This document shows, piece after piece, positions 48,301 to 62,100 of a DNA stretch of 64,000 bases. This DNA comes from Chenopodium formosanum. Lineage: Eukaryota; Streptophyta; Magnoliopsida; Caryophyllales; Amaranthaceae. Every line of letters starts with the position of its first letter. Position 1 is the stretch's first letter. The notes below the pieces were generated by a model. It did no database searches, was not told where the DNA came from, and worked only from the letters and a program-made list of their open reading frames with translations. The stretch lies in contig CM044873.1 in the NCBI GenBank assembly GCA_024500155.1, positions 5,585,001 to 5,649,000 on the forward strand. The letters run 5' to 3'. A program made the translations under genes and the position numbers.

Positions 48301-50600
48301 TTAATAAATAAATAAATAAATGAATGAAGAATTGAAGGTGGCCTAGGGTTGGCCTTGTAAGTTGTAACCATTGTAATAAAAATATATAAAAGCACCATTT
48401 TCCCTTTTATTATCCTTGTTTTTTTTTAAAAAAAAAACTCCACTCGTCTAGAGTTAATAGTTGCATAAAATCCATTATTTAAAATAATTTTACGTATTTT
48501 TTTTTTATTTATTCATTTTTTATGTATAGCATAATACACTGGTAACTAACCATTGATTTGTAATTAATTTTCTTAATGTCATTACTTAGTTACTGAATAA
48601 AATCCTATTATATATATCTTTAATGTTGAGAGATAATTTAAGAATAACAAGAGAATAAAATTCTAAATAGAGAAACTAATTACATAATTGGAGTGAATTG
48701 GGCTTGGGTCCCAGTCACAAGTCACAAAGGACACACAAGCATGTGCATCAAACCAATAACTACGAACTAACAAATCACGTACTCCATATTTTAATAATCA
48801 CTTCTCAAAACATAAAAAGTCATTTGTCATGTATTATGATAATCGACCATTGTGACTTGTATCATCCATGTAGACACAAAAATTTGTTGCGAATTGTGAT
48901 TATACCAAAGCTAAGCTAAACCAAATCAATTAAGCTAATTAAATAACATACACTGTAATACTGTACTGCATAGTAATTAATCAATAATTTGTTGGCACAT
49001 TAAGATTATTAACTCAAAGCTAAATGTTACTCCATGAATATGTAAAATGCACATGCATGCATGTGTGGAGAATGTGTATGGTGTACGTAGTACGGAGTAG
49101 AAACTTGTGTTCCTAGGTGATTACATACTAAAATAAAATCATTTGCTTTGCTTAAACTCAACATTGAGAATATAAATGCCTGCATATTATATGCTTTTCT
49201 TAAGTTGCATTGAAATATGTTGTTCTTCGTCCAACCTTTGTCAAAAATTGGATGATATCTTGGAAAATTATTCCACTCCTTTTACAATGAATTTTTGAGG
49301 TTATACCGTCAATTAGTAAATCTTCATCTTATATACTTTGTACTTGCATAATTTTTATAAACTATACGAGTATATATATATATATATATTGGCTTATTCA
49401 TTGGCATATATGATTTGACCTCATAATCCACGTTATAAGGTAATCCCTAAGCAACTACATTAAATATTACTTGGTTAGTGAACGAATAAATAAAGCTATA
49501 AAAAGTGACAATGAGAGCTTCACAATAAATTGTACGAGATTAATTATGTTATACTCGTATAAGTTTTTCTAAGATATTTAGCCAGCTTATTCATTCTTTT
49601 CTAACACCATCTATCCACCTTTCAATCTTTCATTATGCCTAAATTACATGCATTCTAATTATTTTTTGTTTTTTAATCACGCATTTTACATGTGATTGAT
49701 GTCAAGAACAACAAACTTTAGACCTATATTTCAATTAAGAGAGGCACAAAGAGTATGAGCCTATTAAATTTCCAACTTGTACGCCATTGGATGGATTTTT
49801 CAACGGCTAATTTACACTCTTATTAACCCGAACTCAATGTAATAATCTTTAATTATTGATTTATCTAATTTTACTATATTTCAAAATAATAAAAAGTTAG
49901 TTTTTGTAAAATATGTTGAAATAAATCAAACACAATCTTTCATGACTATGTTGTATGTAACAATAAGAATTCATGGTCAATGCTTTCAAATTTTATACAC
50001 ATAATCTAGAGTGTCATGAAATTTCAAGATCATAAGTATTACGGAAGACTCCGATGTAGTTTTCAAAAATCAACTTTTTATAGTATATATTTATTGATAA
50101 TTAAAGATAATAGTATCAATCAAAGCAATACGTTGCCATATGTGCAGGTCAAAGATAATGGAAACTGTGGAGTGTGGAGTACTTTCAAATTACAAACTAA
50201 TTTAAGACAAACCGTTTCATTTCCTTATACCCGAAATAATATGATTTTTACACTATTCACATGTGATACTCAAAATCTCGAGTCAATATATTGACAACAA
50301 ACCCAGAAGATATATATAGTATACAGTTGGTGTACCTTTTGTCTTCTTTCTTAAGAAAGATATGAAAATGAATTCTAAGGTGTACTAATCACTGACCAAA
50401 TTTATATAAGGTCAAGCTCTCATTAATTCATATTATTAATTACTCATGTCACCTTTCATACACAAACTCATTTAATCATATAATCATCAAAATTTCATCT
50501 TCATAATTCATAAAATCATAATAATTCATTTTTCAATTTTTTTTTTTCATCTTCCAATTTTTTCTAGATTCTTTAATTTTTCCAATAATCTTTCTCTCAT
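48301..50600. other. Spacer between GABA-T copy 2 and TLC-domain gene
   Basis: About 2.2 kb of AT-rich DNA with a (TA)n run at 49371-49389 and many poly-A/T runs. The open frame at 50016-50294 has no recognisable protein features. No RNA gene, exon or bounded element could be supported. Confidence 0.55.
48375..48380 (+). terminator. Polyadenylation signal of GABA-T copy 2
   Basis: AATAAA 74 bases after the stop codon. An earlier AATA-rich repeat (48303-48322) directly after the stop could serve the same purpose. Confidence 0.45.
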
Positions 50601-50608
50601 TTTGCATA

Positions 50609-50620
50609 CTTATATAAATA
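50609..50620 (+). promoter_or_regulatory. Candidate TATA box of the TLC-domain gene
   Basis: TTATATAAATA lies about 115 bases before a good donor (TCTG followed by GTAATC, 50726/50727) that would end a non-coding first exon. This fits a start near 50640 and a leader spliced into the region before 51800. Confidence 0.45.
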
Positions 50621-51229
50621 CATAGATTCTTCTTCTTTCATCAACCACTTGATTTTCTCTCTCCTCTCGCAAACTTTTACATTCTAGAATCTTCGAGGAA
50701 TTTCGCTAATTCTCTCTCTAATTCTGGTAATCATCTTCTAATCTTTGCTTTGATTTTCTGCAATTTTTCTATTGTTATTTTTCTGTACGTAAAATAAGTT
50801 GATGATTGTGATGATTTTGTTTATTGTTTATTTATTGGTTGCTTTCTTTTTCTGGAAAACGACATTCATGTGTTCTTGGAATTTTTTATTTTTTATTTTT
50901 TTTGGAATGATTTTTGTTGTTATTGTTAGCATGATTACTGTTGATTATGGCAATGTACTTTATGAACAACTATTTTGAAATTTTTTGTATTAATAATTTA
51001 TTGGATGCTAAATTTTGCATATAATTGTTAGCATATAAATTATATTGTTCGTTTTGAACTTTTGATTAGTATTACTTGCAATTTTTTGCCGAATTATGTG
51101 ATAGATTATAATTTGAGTCGTTTGATTTGTTAAACCTGGAAATTTTGTTCAAGATTCTTTCGATTAAGGAATTATGGATGATTTTCGCAAGAGCTGTATC
51201 AAATGAAAGATAATTTACTAATTATATGT

Positions 51230-51700
51230 CAAGAATTACATGTCTTACGAAATGAGATGATTGTACGAATAATGAACAAGTTATTTATGTTCTTTTGGCG
51301 AAATGTGTTGTTAGTGGAATTATATAAGGAATTAGATTTTGGAAATGGTCATTTTGTGACTATATGTTACAGTTTCTTTTAGGGGTTCTAACTCTATATC
51401 AAGTGTTACGTGTCCAACGAGTTGATTCAATAAATAGTGAACGACCAATATCCTTCTTTCGGCAAATTTTTAGTGTTAGAAGAATCATATGTAGGATATG
51501 AGGAATTAGATTTTGGAAATGGTCATTTTGTGACTAGATATTACAGTGTTTTTGCGAGGTTCTAATTCTATGCCAAGAATTACGTGTTAAAAGAGTTTAT
51601 GTATTGAATACATAGTATTGTAACCTAATCCCATTCTTTTAGCAATTTGTTGTCAATGGAGTCAAATATAGGATATGTGGAATTTGATTTTGGAAATGGT
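51230..51700. repeat. Three diverged tandem copies of a ~172-bp unit in the 5'UTR intron
   Basis: Units begin at 51230, 51400 and 51574 (spacing 170 and 174 bases). Each contains CAAG(A/T)(A/G)TTAC near its start and a well-kept core, GAATTAGATTTTGGAAATGG, at 51329, 51503 and (diverged) 51680, followed in the first two copies by TCATTTTGTGACTA. The copies differ by substitutions and small indels, so this is an old triplication. It lies just upstream of the coding start at 51800. Confidence 0.85.
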
Positions 51701-51799
51701 AGCTATTTTGTACTTTTTTAATCTATGTACAAGGTCATAAACACTAATACATGATCCTTGCTGATCCCATGACAAAGTTCTTGGAAGTTCCATATTGCT

Positions 51800-54700
51800 A
51801 TGACGATAACAGACTACCAGAATTGGGTCACTGAGCTTTCGAAACAGTATCAGTTTGAATATCCATGGGTTCCATTTACTTCTGTACTATGTGGTATCTT
51901 TGCCTGCAAATTGGTATGTCTTCATTTTCCCTTTTAAAGAGTTGATTGTCTCCTTTTCTATGTTCAATTTGTTGAATTGACCATTTTCAAATAGGTATAT
52001 GATTTCTCTCACTTAATCAATGGTATCTGCTTCAAACACTACTCTACCCTTCCAAAGATTAAACAAATTGAATGGGACAATAGGTGATTTTCCAAAGGCT
52101 TCTTTGTTGATTAATATTAAGTAGTTCTCTCCAAAGCTTCCATTTTTTTACTTGAATTTTGAATATTTGCAGGGCTATATCAACTCTGCACGCAATCTTT
52201 GTTACAGCTGTGTCAATTTATTTGGCATTTTGGTCTGATCTTTACTCTGATGACCTACAACGGGGATCCATCCTATTTCGAAGTTCAACTCTGTCAACAT
52301 TTGTTTTAGGGGTATTGTTCCCAATCTTTGTAGTTTCTGCACCTATCAAACTCTTTGATGGTCTTGCTTTTCTTTTTCATTTTCTTGGAATCTGTGGAGT
52401 GAATTATATGCTTAATCTCGTCATAGCTTGGTTACTTTTCCCATGTCTCTTCATTGATAGTCTCTGTTGGGGCCAGGTGACGGCTGGGTGTTCAGCCCTT
52501 CACTGGTATGTCTTTTGATAAATATCTAGGTTTTTAGAAATTATTTGGTCTGCATCAGTGTTGATTGTTGCTTACATACTGCGTCTGCTATATGGATGCT
52601 GCAAAAATCAACTTTTTTAATTGAATTAGTTTTGATAGTGGTCTTTCTAGGATTTGTGTCATATGTCACTGAGGAGAATTTAGCTTGGAGAGTTGGAGAG
52701 AAGCAGTATATAATCTTCAGGTAGCTTTATGTCTAGTAGGGAAGAACTCCTAGTAAGCGTTGTTTGGAATCTAGAAATGAGAGCTGGATTGATCTATCTA
52801 CAAAGAGTACAAACTACAAACCTCTTTTTTTTTGGAGGGGGGCAGGGGATAGAATGAATGCCAAATTTCCACTCCACTGTTAATACATTTCTGAAACAAT
52901 TATAATCTTGTACATTTTTCAAACCAGACCCTGAGGCTGGGCAGATAGGTAAGGCAACACTGTAGCCTTCACCAAACCTCTTGATCATCCTTGTTATTCA
53001 TTCCACCTTTGCAGCAGAATCCTCTTTACTTTAATTTGGCCAGGGTGAGCAAACATATCTGAGTTAAAATGAGCTTTAGAATTTATGATTTCTTGGTTTC
53101 TTGCTATGGCTTATGTCGAGCCTCTTTATTTGGTTATCTTTACTTTTGGAGCTTTTTATGTCCTTTTTTTTCGTAAGAATGAACTTGTCTTTTCCTCTTC
53201 CCCTTCTTAAATTGTACCTTAAGCAGTAGCTAGGTGGAAAAGAGTGGCAAATCTAGTTTACAGGCTTAAGCAATGTTACATGAGAGCTTATAACTCCATG
53301 CAATGCTATTGGAACAACTTGGTGGTTGATTTAGTATTGGATGAAGAATGTTAGACCCACATGTGCAAAATTAGATCATTAGCTGCAAACTTACTCTGGT
53401 TAGGGGGTTCAGGATTTTATTTGCCTTGCATGGCTTTCCTGAGCTGTTAGAATTTGACTATCAATGCACCTTAGGCTCTGTGTATGATGCTTTGGAAAGC
53501 ACATCAGTCTTTTATAGAGTTGAGCTGTTTTTGATTCTTGCAGTTGAATGCCTCTTCAGTCACTTTCGAAGTAGTACTTTTGTGTGAACTAAATCCGTCT
53601 TCTCATGTCTTAGTCATTATCTCGATAGTAACAATATCACAATGGAGGGCCGGTTTTTGATTTTGAAGCTCTTTCATAATTGAGGTTGTTAGCTTGTTAT
53701 AGAGAATGATTCTCATGAACCCTTCAGGGTTTTGAAAATATTGAATTTTAATGTAAATGGTCTTTGACTGTAGTGGTCTACCTAATTTGGGCTGGTAGTA
53801 ACTCAACCCAATTGCAAATGCAGCCATGTGCTTATATTTATTCACAGGTGCTTACCTGTTTGGCACTTAAGACATCCAATTAATGTGAATTGGCAAGTTA
53901 TGGATCTATAAAATAAGCAATGAATTGTTCCTGAAGAGAATATGGGATTTTGTTTTCTCATGATAGCTAGAGAATGGGAAAATGAGCCTCAATCAAATGA
54001 GGATAGTTTCTCACTGTTTATCCTTGAATCAATGCTATGTAGATCTGCTGTGCATACATGTTTACTTTTCATTGAAGGAAGAGTGTCAGAGTGGTGATAG
54101 ATTTCCATTAGGCAATACAGGTTGGTAGAGAGATTTAAAATTGACAAATAGGTGAATTCACATAGCAAAAGTCTGAAAACTCTAAATTATGTGGTTGGAG
54201 GCTTAAAGTCAAATTTATGATGTTCAGAGTTGTCAATAAGGTTCATAGCTTTTTCTATGCTACATTGAGGTTAATAGGACGCTTCAGGACATGGAATTTC
54301 CCATAGTATTCTTTGGTACGGTCATTCTTTGTTATATAAGGGAATCAAATATGTTTATGTGAGCAGTATAAGTTGTGTAGGAATTATCTTAATTTTCTGG
54401 TCATTCTCCTCTATTAATTTAGATTTTGAAGTCTGCACTAGTCTCAACTCTCAAGAAGATTGGATTAGGTGCTCATGCATCATTTTGGTAGATCTTATTA
54501 GTCAAGATTACATGGCCTCCTTCCAGCTATTAAGTGCTGTTCTGTTAATGAGCTTAGACTCGTTTGTCAGCAGTGCTGCAGTGGCTTGAGCTAGTGGTTC
54601 CAGGATGCAGAAGTGTACCTGCTTTAGATGTAAAGGGTTAATTGGGTTGATTATGTGTGAATTTTACCTTTCCAAGAAAAATAATGCTGCCAATCTGGTT

Positions 54701-57120
54701 TTAGTGATCACTAGCTCACAGACTTAGCTAGCTAGATCAGTCTTGTATTGACAGTTGACACTATGTTTGAGCTTACAACTTATGTTCCATATGTCATTGT
54801 TGGTTTGACAGGATTCACCCTTTTGGTCATGTATAAGTGACCAAGAATTGAGTCCTTATATTAGTCTGTGTTTAATTTTTTCTGTAATTGTGCATAATAA
54901 GTAAAAGTTTGCCGAGACCCTTATTTAGCGTTTCTAGAGTCCTATTTTCAAAGCTGAAATGCGATTTGAACTGGTGAAACATTCTGTAAAAGCTAGCAGA
55001 TAGCAGCTTCCAGAAGGTAAGGGTGTGTATATAAGATCCAATTGCATACCTTAAGCTCATCAATTAAAGTCCATTAGATTGAAGTTAAAGGGATGGCTGC
55101 TGGAAAGAATCAGTAGCATTTAGTAGGCCCTTCTAGTATTTGATGGATTCCAGTTGATTGGGCACATTGGAGGTGATGATTGAATGTGGACTCTAGTGAT
55201 TGAGACGACAGACCTTAAGGGATTTCGAAACCAAATTATGTACTTATTTACTAATTACTAGTACCATTTAGAAGCATTGTAGAGAATAATGAGGGTTAAG
55301 TTGACTTCAGCGTTCTTTGTGATGTTGACACGTTAATATTATGCATTTATGAGGCAAGAACTATCATATGTCGTAGATTTTGAATGTTTTCTGTGGATAG
55401 TATTAGGACACTGGTGAATTGTCTTCTTTGACCTATCACCTGAAATTTAGAAATTATTTACTATGTGCTTGTCATTTCTAACTTGTGATGGCGTGGGATT
55501 GGGGATCACTTTATTTGAATATTAGCTCATGGGAGGGTTTTTTTCCCTCAATTTTATTAATGTAATGTGTCAGCTTGATTAATTCTGTTCTTGTCAACAA
55601 TACTGTGGTAGAATTTCAAATTTATGCTGTGTCTTGTCTACATTATTGACAGGTTTCAGTTGGATACTTCCTTTCTGATATTGCCATGATATTTTGGTTT
55701 TATCCTGCTTTAGGTGGAATGGAATATGTAAGTAATACCTTAACTTTATGTTTCATCTTATATTGATGTATCAATGGCATTTAAGCTAGCTTATTAATTT
55801 AAGCTGCTAAGCTTAAAGAAAGCAACAAATGCTTGAGCATGGAGGACCAAATGTTGATATCATGTTTTTTTTCTAAAATTTTAAAAGAAACGACGTATTT
55901 TTACCCATATAGTTCATCTTTACAGGTGCTTCATCATTTTTTGTCAATGGGAGCACTAGCATATGCTATGTTGAATAGTACAGGGCAATTCTATACATAT
56001 ATGGTTCTTCTTTCTGAGATAACAACACCAGGGATCAACATGAGATGGTAACTCTTTTATCATTTTGTAATCGTGTTAATCATGAAAATTTGTTATGCCG
56101 CTCCCTTGTATATGATGTGAAGCTTTTGTTGCTGAAGGTATCTCGATGCAGCTGGGATGAAAAAGTCCAAAGCTTATGTTGTTAATGGAGTGGGTATATT
56201 CTTGACTTGGCTGGTGAGTATTGAGTACAATGAGAAGGCCTTTTATTGAAATTTAATCATTTTCAGTTGTTCTTGTTCACCTTTCACTACACTGTCTACA
56301 ATATATAGTTTTGTATTGTCTAGAAATTGAACTTAACTGTGATCATATTATGGGTTAGATATGTAAACTTAATTGGTGTAATTTATACAACTGCATTTTG
56401 TGTTAAGCTTGTCAAATTTGCTTCCTGAAATTTTTGCTTTGCTCTGTTGCAGGTTGCTAGGGTTCTTCTGTTTATGTATGTGTACTTTCACATCTATTCG
56501 CATTATGATCAGGTAAAGTAGTGAAGCTCTTGTAAATTCTACTCTTATGTTTTTCTGATACCATGCTTATCCTGTCATTGAACTTATCCATGTACCAAAC
56601 CTAGGAAGATTTTCAAAAATTAATTTGAATTGTCAGATACAAATAATACACAGCTGGTTCATGTTAGATGAGATTGGGGCACTAAGTTTGCATTTTTCTT
56701 AATATTCTCTTCTGACAGGCAAATTTATATTAGAGATTTTTAGAGCTTATTGATTTTGTTGGGCAGTGTCCTTAAATGAGGAATGGTAAATTGATTGCAT
56801 ACAATTATACGCATGCAACCATGAATATAGCCTAAAGTAGTTTGGGAGTTACACATATCATACAGGATATAGATAGTGTATATCTGACCAATTGAATTTC
56901 AATTAACGATACTTTTTTTTTTTTGTCATTTTGTTACCTCATTTTCTGTCTTTTATGTCTTCACCTCTTTACTTTGCTTGTTTTTCAGATCAAGAAGCTG
57001 TCGTGCTTTGCATATCTACTTACTCTAGGTGTCCCGTGTGTGCTTGGAGGCTTGAATCTGATGTGGTTTGCAAAGATTACGAAAGGAATGATTAAGACAT
57101 TGACTGCAAAGAAGGATTAG
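51800..57120 (+). CDS. TLC-domain (TRAM/LAG1/CLN8) multi-pass membrane protein
   Basis: Predicted ER/endomembrane protein of the TLC family, whose plant members outside the ceramide synthases are mostly uncharacterised. Exons: 51800-51913, 51995-52083, 52173-52311, 55653-55727, 55926-56047, 56138-56213, 56453-56512 and 56989-57120; 807 nt, 268 residues, all GT-AG. It starts MTITDYQNWVTELSKQY. Hydrophobic helices include VPFTSVLCGIFACKLV, TLHAIFVTAVSIYLAFW, STFVLGVSVGYFLSDIAMIF, LLFMYVYFHIY and FAYLLTLGVPCVLGGLNLMW. The family His pair appears as YVLHHFLSMGALAYAM, followed by SEITTPGINMRWYLD. The tail is basic and ends KTLTAKKD. Intron 3 is 3.3 kb and holds no recognisable element. It resembles the Arabidopsis At4g10360 group rather than LOH ceramide synthases; lipid-related activity is inference. 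Confidence 0.92.
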
Positions 57121-59151
57121 TGTAGGGCAAAATTGCATTTGTTACTCTGCAACTCTGTGCATACTCTTTGTAAATGGTATAGAAGGTAAAACAAAATGAA
57201 GCTGACTGATATCATACTGAAGAAAAATCTCTAGCAGACTGGGTATGTGATAGAAGATATTCATAAACTGGTGTACAAATGAAACAGGATCGGTGAATAT
57301 GCAGTGGTATTTTGTACGCTTTACACGATAAGAAAAAAATGGCGTATTCAAAGAGAATTTCTTCTGATACGTCTTTAACACTTGTATATCAACATTGGAC
57401 GTATATATGTATAGACATCCTCATATGTAGAAGCTTGGTTCATCTTCGGAACCAAAGTCCTTGTGGTTCTGAAAGCATAAACCGGTACTTGTTACAGGTT
57501 GCCTAGTCCAAATAACCTTTGATGAACTTAAAATGGTCTGATATCCAAATGGTCAGGCAGGTCAGCCATGGTTTAATATGAGTTTGACATATTTTGCCAA
57601 CTTTCTTGATGGTATGCAATTATATGGCTATAACATTGGTCTTACAATTTTAGTGTTTGAACCAATATTATTTCAAATGACAACCAACATTTTGCTATTT
57701 TCTCACCATGGCACTTTGCATACGGAGTACAGCATATTGATGGTCTTAAGAATGCATATTATTACGGCTTTAATGCTTTGAACATTTTACCATAATATTG
57801 CTCTATTTGGATGAATTATTCAGTTCTATATCAACTCTAACAGAAGACATGGAACAATTCGGCTAAATCATTCTTCTGTCATCCAAATTCCTTTACTTTC
57901 TTTTTGCTAGTTTGTACAAAGTATTACATTGACTCATTGAACTTGAGTTATAATATCGACTTTTCTCTACAAACAAAAGATTTGAAAGAATTTATGTTAT
58001 ACATATGAGTATTGAAGTTTACCGAAATTATAACTCTAATAACAACCTTAAAACTATTTAAATTCTGTCTAGCATTAAATTACTTTTATATTCTATGTAG
58101 GTGAGGAGAAGACACCTTATCAGACCGAAACCTCTCACAGGTCAACCCAACTCGAGTTAACGAGCTCCTCAAAAGTGAGGGAAAATGGTAAGGAAACCCT
58201 ACTTCCAAGTTGGTCCTAACTAAAATAGGCCCACATGGTCATAAAATACATTCCTTACCAAGTACTAGTCGGTTTATATATTCCATACATGCTAAATGAG
58301 AAATGTCAACTTTTTGAAATTACCAGGTAGGTACAACATCATACGATTTTATCCTAAAATTAAATAAATTATAAAATCATCTAACTATTTGAACTACCAT
58401 TCTATATCTACAAGTCAAACTGTTAACCAAGTTCAAGAAGATAAATAAGTTTGAGTTTGATCTCCATTGCATTACTCTCTGTCTCTCTGTATCTGTATCA
58501 GGGTATTGATTCAGAAGCCGCTTCGGCCACAGCTCACTCAATCAACACCACCACTTTCCAGGTATGTACTTAGTTATTACTTAGAGAGAAACTACTTTAT
58601 AAACATTGTTCTCTGCCTGTTTTCAATCACAATTGAAAAAAAGAAAACTTCAATTAAAAGAACCCGAATTTTCAATTCGATCTTTGTTCTCATGTCACTG
58701 TTTTCTCAAGCTATGCTGCCAAATTATGACAGCTTTACATTCAAAACTTCTATCCATATACATAGCTAAAATCATGTAATTCAACACAAAAACAGAAAAG
58801 TCCTCTGAACATGGAGGGAGAAAACCAAAATATATGTTTTCTCCTCCAGTTTTCATTTCTTGTCATCAAATTTGGCAGAATTAATTTTGGCAAGTAACAC
58901 ATAATTTGAGGTAATCAGATGAACATGATCCATCAAATCATACACTCATGATTTCACATAAAAATCAGACGATTAGTGGAACAATCTACAAGCATTGAGC
59001 AAAGACAATTCACACACGGGAATAACTCTTCTTGGATAGTTCACTTTTGCCATCCTGCACTTCTATTCGGGGATAAGACTATAAGGGTAACACTCAATCC
59101 CAGTACATCAATTGAGGTTTACTTATTGTTTTTTTTTTCCTTTATTTACCC
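57121..59151. other. Convergent spacer between TLC-domain gene and TOM1-like gene
   Basis: It contains the 3' untranslated regions of the two converging genes at its ends. A single exon-like segment (58502-58561) flanked by an acceptor and a donor is listed separately. Otherwise AT-rich with no supported gene. Confidence 0.55.
58502..58561 (+). other. Orphan exon-like segment, 20 codons
   Basis: A 60-base open stretch between TCTGTATCAG and a donor-like GTATGT reads GIDSEAASATAHSINTTTFQ. It is more GC-rich than its surroundings and follows a CT-rich tract. No partner exons were found within about 600 bases on either side, and I do not recognise the peptide. It may be a gene fragment or chance. 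Confidence 0.25.
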
Positions 59152-62100
59152 TCAGCGAATTGAATGATATTGGGTGATTCCGCGCTTTGGAGGGAGCTTC
59201 CTCAATATAAAGAGAACCAGAGAAGAGGGTAGAATTTCCACCAACTGAAATGGAAAATAAAAACAAGAAACTTTAGAATGTATTAAAGGTAAATAATACC
59301 ACGAGCCATTATTTCCCCCTTCTTTTCATTAGCAAAAAGTTGTGTAAAAATAGAAAAGGTTTAACTCACCAGATAGTACATGAAATTGAGAACAGGATGA
59401 TCTAAAACGTCTAGATCAGCGGCTTTATCAAAAGCATTGAAGCACATCTGCAACAGAAAATGGCCAGAATAGGAGTTAAACTCGGTAAAGAAGACCCTTT
59501 AATACTTCTCTAAACACACAGATTAGTTAATTTTTTATTTTAAAAAAGGTTTCCTTGTTGATTAGATTTGTAAAGTTGTTTCTGGAAAGGCAAGAAAGTT
59601 GGTGTTACAGCCTTTAAGATCAGTAAGATGGGGAAGAAACAAATATTAGTCAGTTAGTAATTTAACATAGTACAGTAAGTAATAAAGACCAGAAACGAAA
59701 ATTCAGATTGTCATCTCCAACAAGCGCATACCATTAACAAAATTATGATTAACTGTTTTCTATTAAGTACAGAAAAAACGTGTATCAGTCCTAAAAGACA
59801 CTGAGCACTCCACCTTTTTCATTTGCATCCAAACAACAATTATGTTTTGTTTGCCTAACAATCATACTAGAGCAGCAGACTGCTATGGAGTATTAATTTG
59901 TCAATAATCACAGCTTCATTGAGAAAGTCAACACATTGGCAACTTAAAAACCCTAGATTAATATAAGCAAAGATAAATGAGTGGAACTGTAAAGCCTCAA
60001 AGACAACACAACACTTACCATGACACATCTTACGAGGAAACATGTAAAACATATTGTGGTTACATAGCCAACCTGCAAAAAGTGCACATCAATTAACATT
60101 ATTAATCAAAAAAAAAAAAGAAGCCAATTTTTAAGAAATTTTTTAAAGAAGTATCTGTGTATAAACCCCTCAGGAGAAGAAGATTAAGACAAAGAAAGCA
60201 ATGCACCTCCTGGAGCTTTTTACGTCGTCCTTTTGATTCTACAGGGAACCGTTGCAACATTATGAAAAGCCTGCCCATAAAGACCATCAATAATGGAGGT
60301 ATTCAAATAACAATAAACAAAATTAAAACAATGACAAAAATCTTCTTTGTACATTCAGGATATTTTTTAATCAAATATTGATATATAAACACTTCAAAAA
60401 AGAAACAATCACTCGACCTAAAAGCTTAAAGCAACGGGGATAGGACGTGGGAAACATAAATATTGCAACAAGAAGTGTTGCCATCAAGAAGAAAGCAATA
60501 TTGCATAATCATATGTTTGTTTATGTATACTACGGCTGACAAGACACTACAAGCCTCATGGAGCTCCATCACCAGGTGCAGAAGTGCGCTTTAGACTCTT
60601 TCACTACTCACAGGGATGCAACATGATGAAACACCCAATAGAAAACCAAATCACTAAGAGTTATAAACATTTGTAGGTGCGGTATAATTGAGCAATCATT
60701 TGAATTCCAGAAAATACTTCCTACAATCCAAACTAATTGCAACATTGGGGGAAATTCCTTGGAAGGGAAATGTTTAGGGGAAATATCAATTAGGTTTCCT
60801 ACCACATTTCCAAGAAATTAGCGCCATCTTTCAAATGAGAAGGATAAGTAAGGACAACAGGGTTCTTCATCATGACTCAAAAACAGCCAATTATCTTTCT
60901 CATACACAGATTCGACACTCTATTCCTACTCGTAGTGCTAAGGGAAAATTCAGCTCAGTCAATCCAAGAGCAAGCATCAAAGGCTTGAGGTGAAATTAGT
61001 AAAAGTATAGTTTGCAGCAATGAGCATAAGCTACATTCAGTTTCTAAGCTGGAGCTACTAACAATTTCTCAGTCTTTAAAAATCCTTCTTATCTCGATCA
61101 ACTACCAAATATAGGCTGAGCTCAATATTGGCAGCCTGGCAGGCTTGCAGTCTAACAAAAGGCTCAAGCCTTGAAAAACCTATCAAGTATCATGCTCTGC
61201 CAATAGAGGCAGTTCATTAGAGCTTATAAAATTCTATTAAAGACTATTGCTGAAAAAACCAATGATAAATTAAATCTTATTTAAAATGTTGGTAAATTGC
61301 AGGCCTACATGGTGTCACAGACTTAGAAGCTGACTGGCCTGACATAGATCATAGCACACATCATAAGTTCATAACAGCTCTTATATTGGAGAAATTGGAA
61401 ACAGGATGCATGACAACCTTTTGTCCAAGGTTCCACAGAAAAGCCAAGTTCCTCAACTACAATCTCCATTAACTAGGAGCAAACACATAAACTTCCTTTG
61501 TAGTTTTTGCAAATTCAATGAAAGAAGTTGCAATTAATTACCTTCCTCCATAAAGAAGAAAACCAAGAGCTGCAAACAAAGACACGCCTGCCAATAACAT
61601 GCACATACGAGCAGTCAGATAATTGAAGGAGTAACAACTTGTAAGTAGTAAACTATAACTTGGAGACATACCTGCGAAAAACATCTTTGACAAAACTACG
61701 AGAAGAGGGATTGGTTTCCACCACAAGATCAACCACAAAGAAATCTGGAATAGTCAAAGGGTATATTTAGTAACACAATCACTGTCAATTATCCAACAGA
61801 AAAATCTCACTGTCACTACTTAGAAATAGGAGGCTGCATGTTAATGTAATTGATGAAACTTGAAAGAGAACAAAAAGGTGCAAAAGACTTAGTAGTATAT
61901 AAACTTGAAAAGATACAGATGAACATCAATTGCAAAAGATTCACAGACCCAGCTCAGATCATCAATAGAAGCCAGAATTAAGATGACATTACACAATGAA
62001 AATCTATGGATCAGATACAGCATTGTCCAAAAATGGTCTGAACATCTTTCTCACCTACAGGAATCCCTTGCATAAAATCCAATGCAAATGGACATAAAGC

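Noticed and set aside
52312..52518. Run-on coding frame after TLC exon 3, as an alternative hydrophobic C-terminus
   Set aside because: The conserved protein continues with VSVGYFLSD in the exon at 55653, and the donor at 52312 fits. The run-on may be chance; it would only matter if retained transcripts exist.
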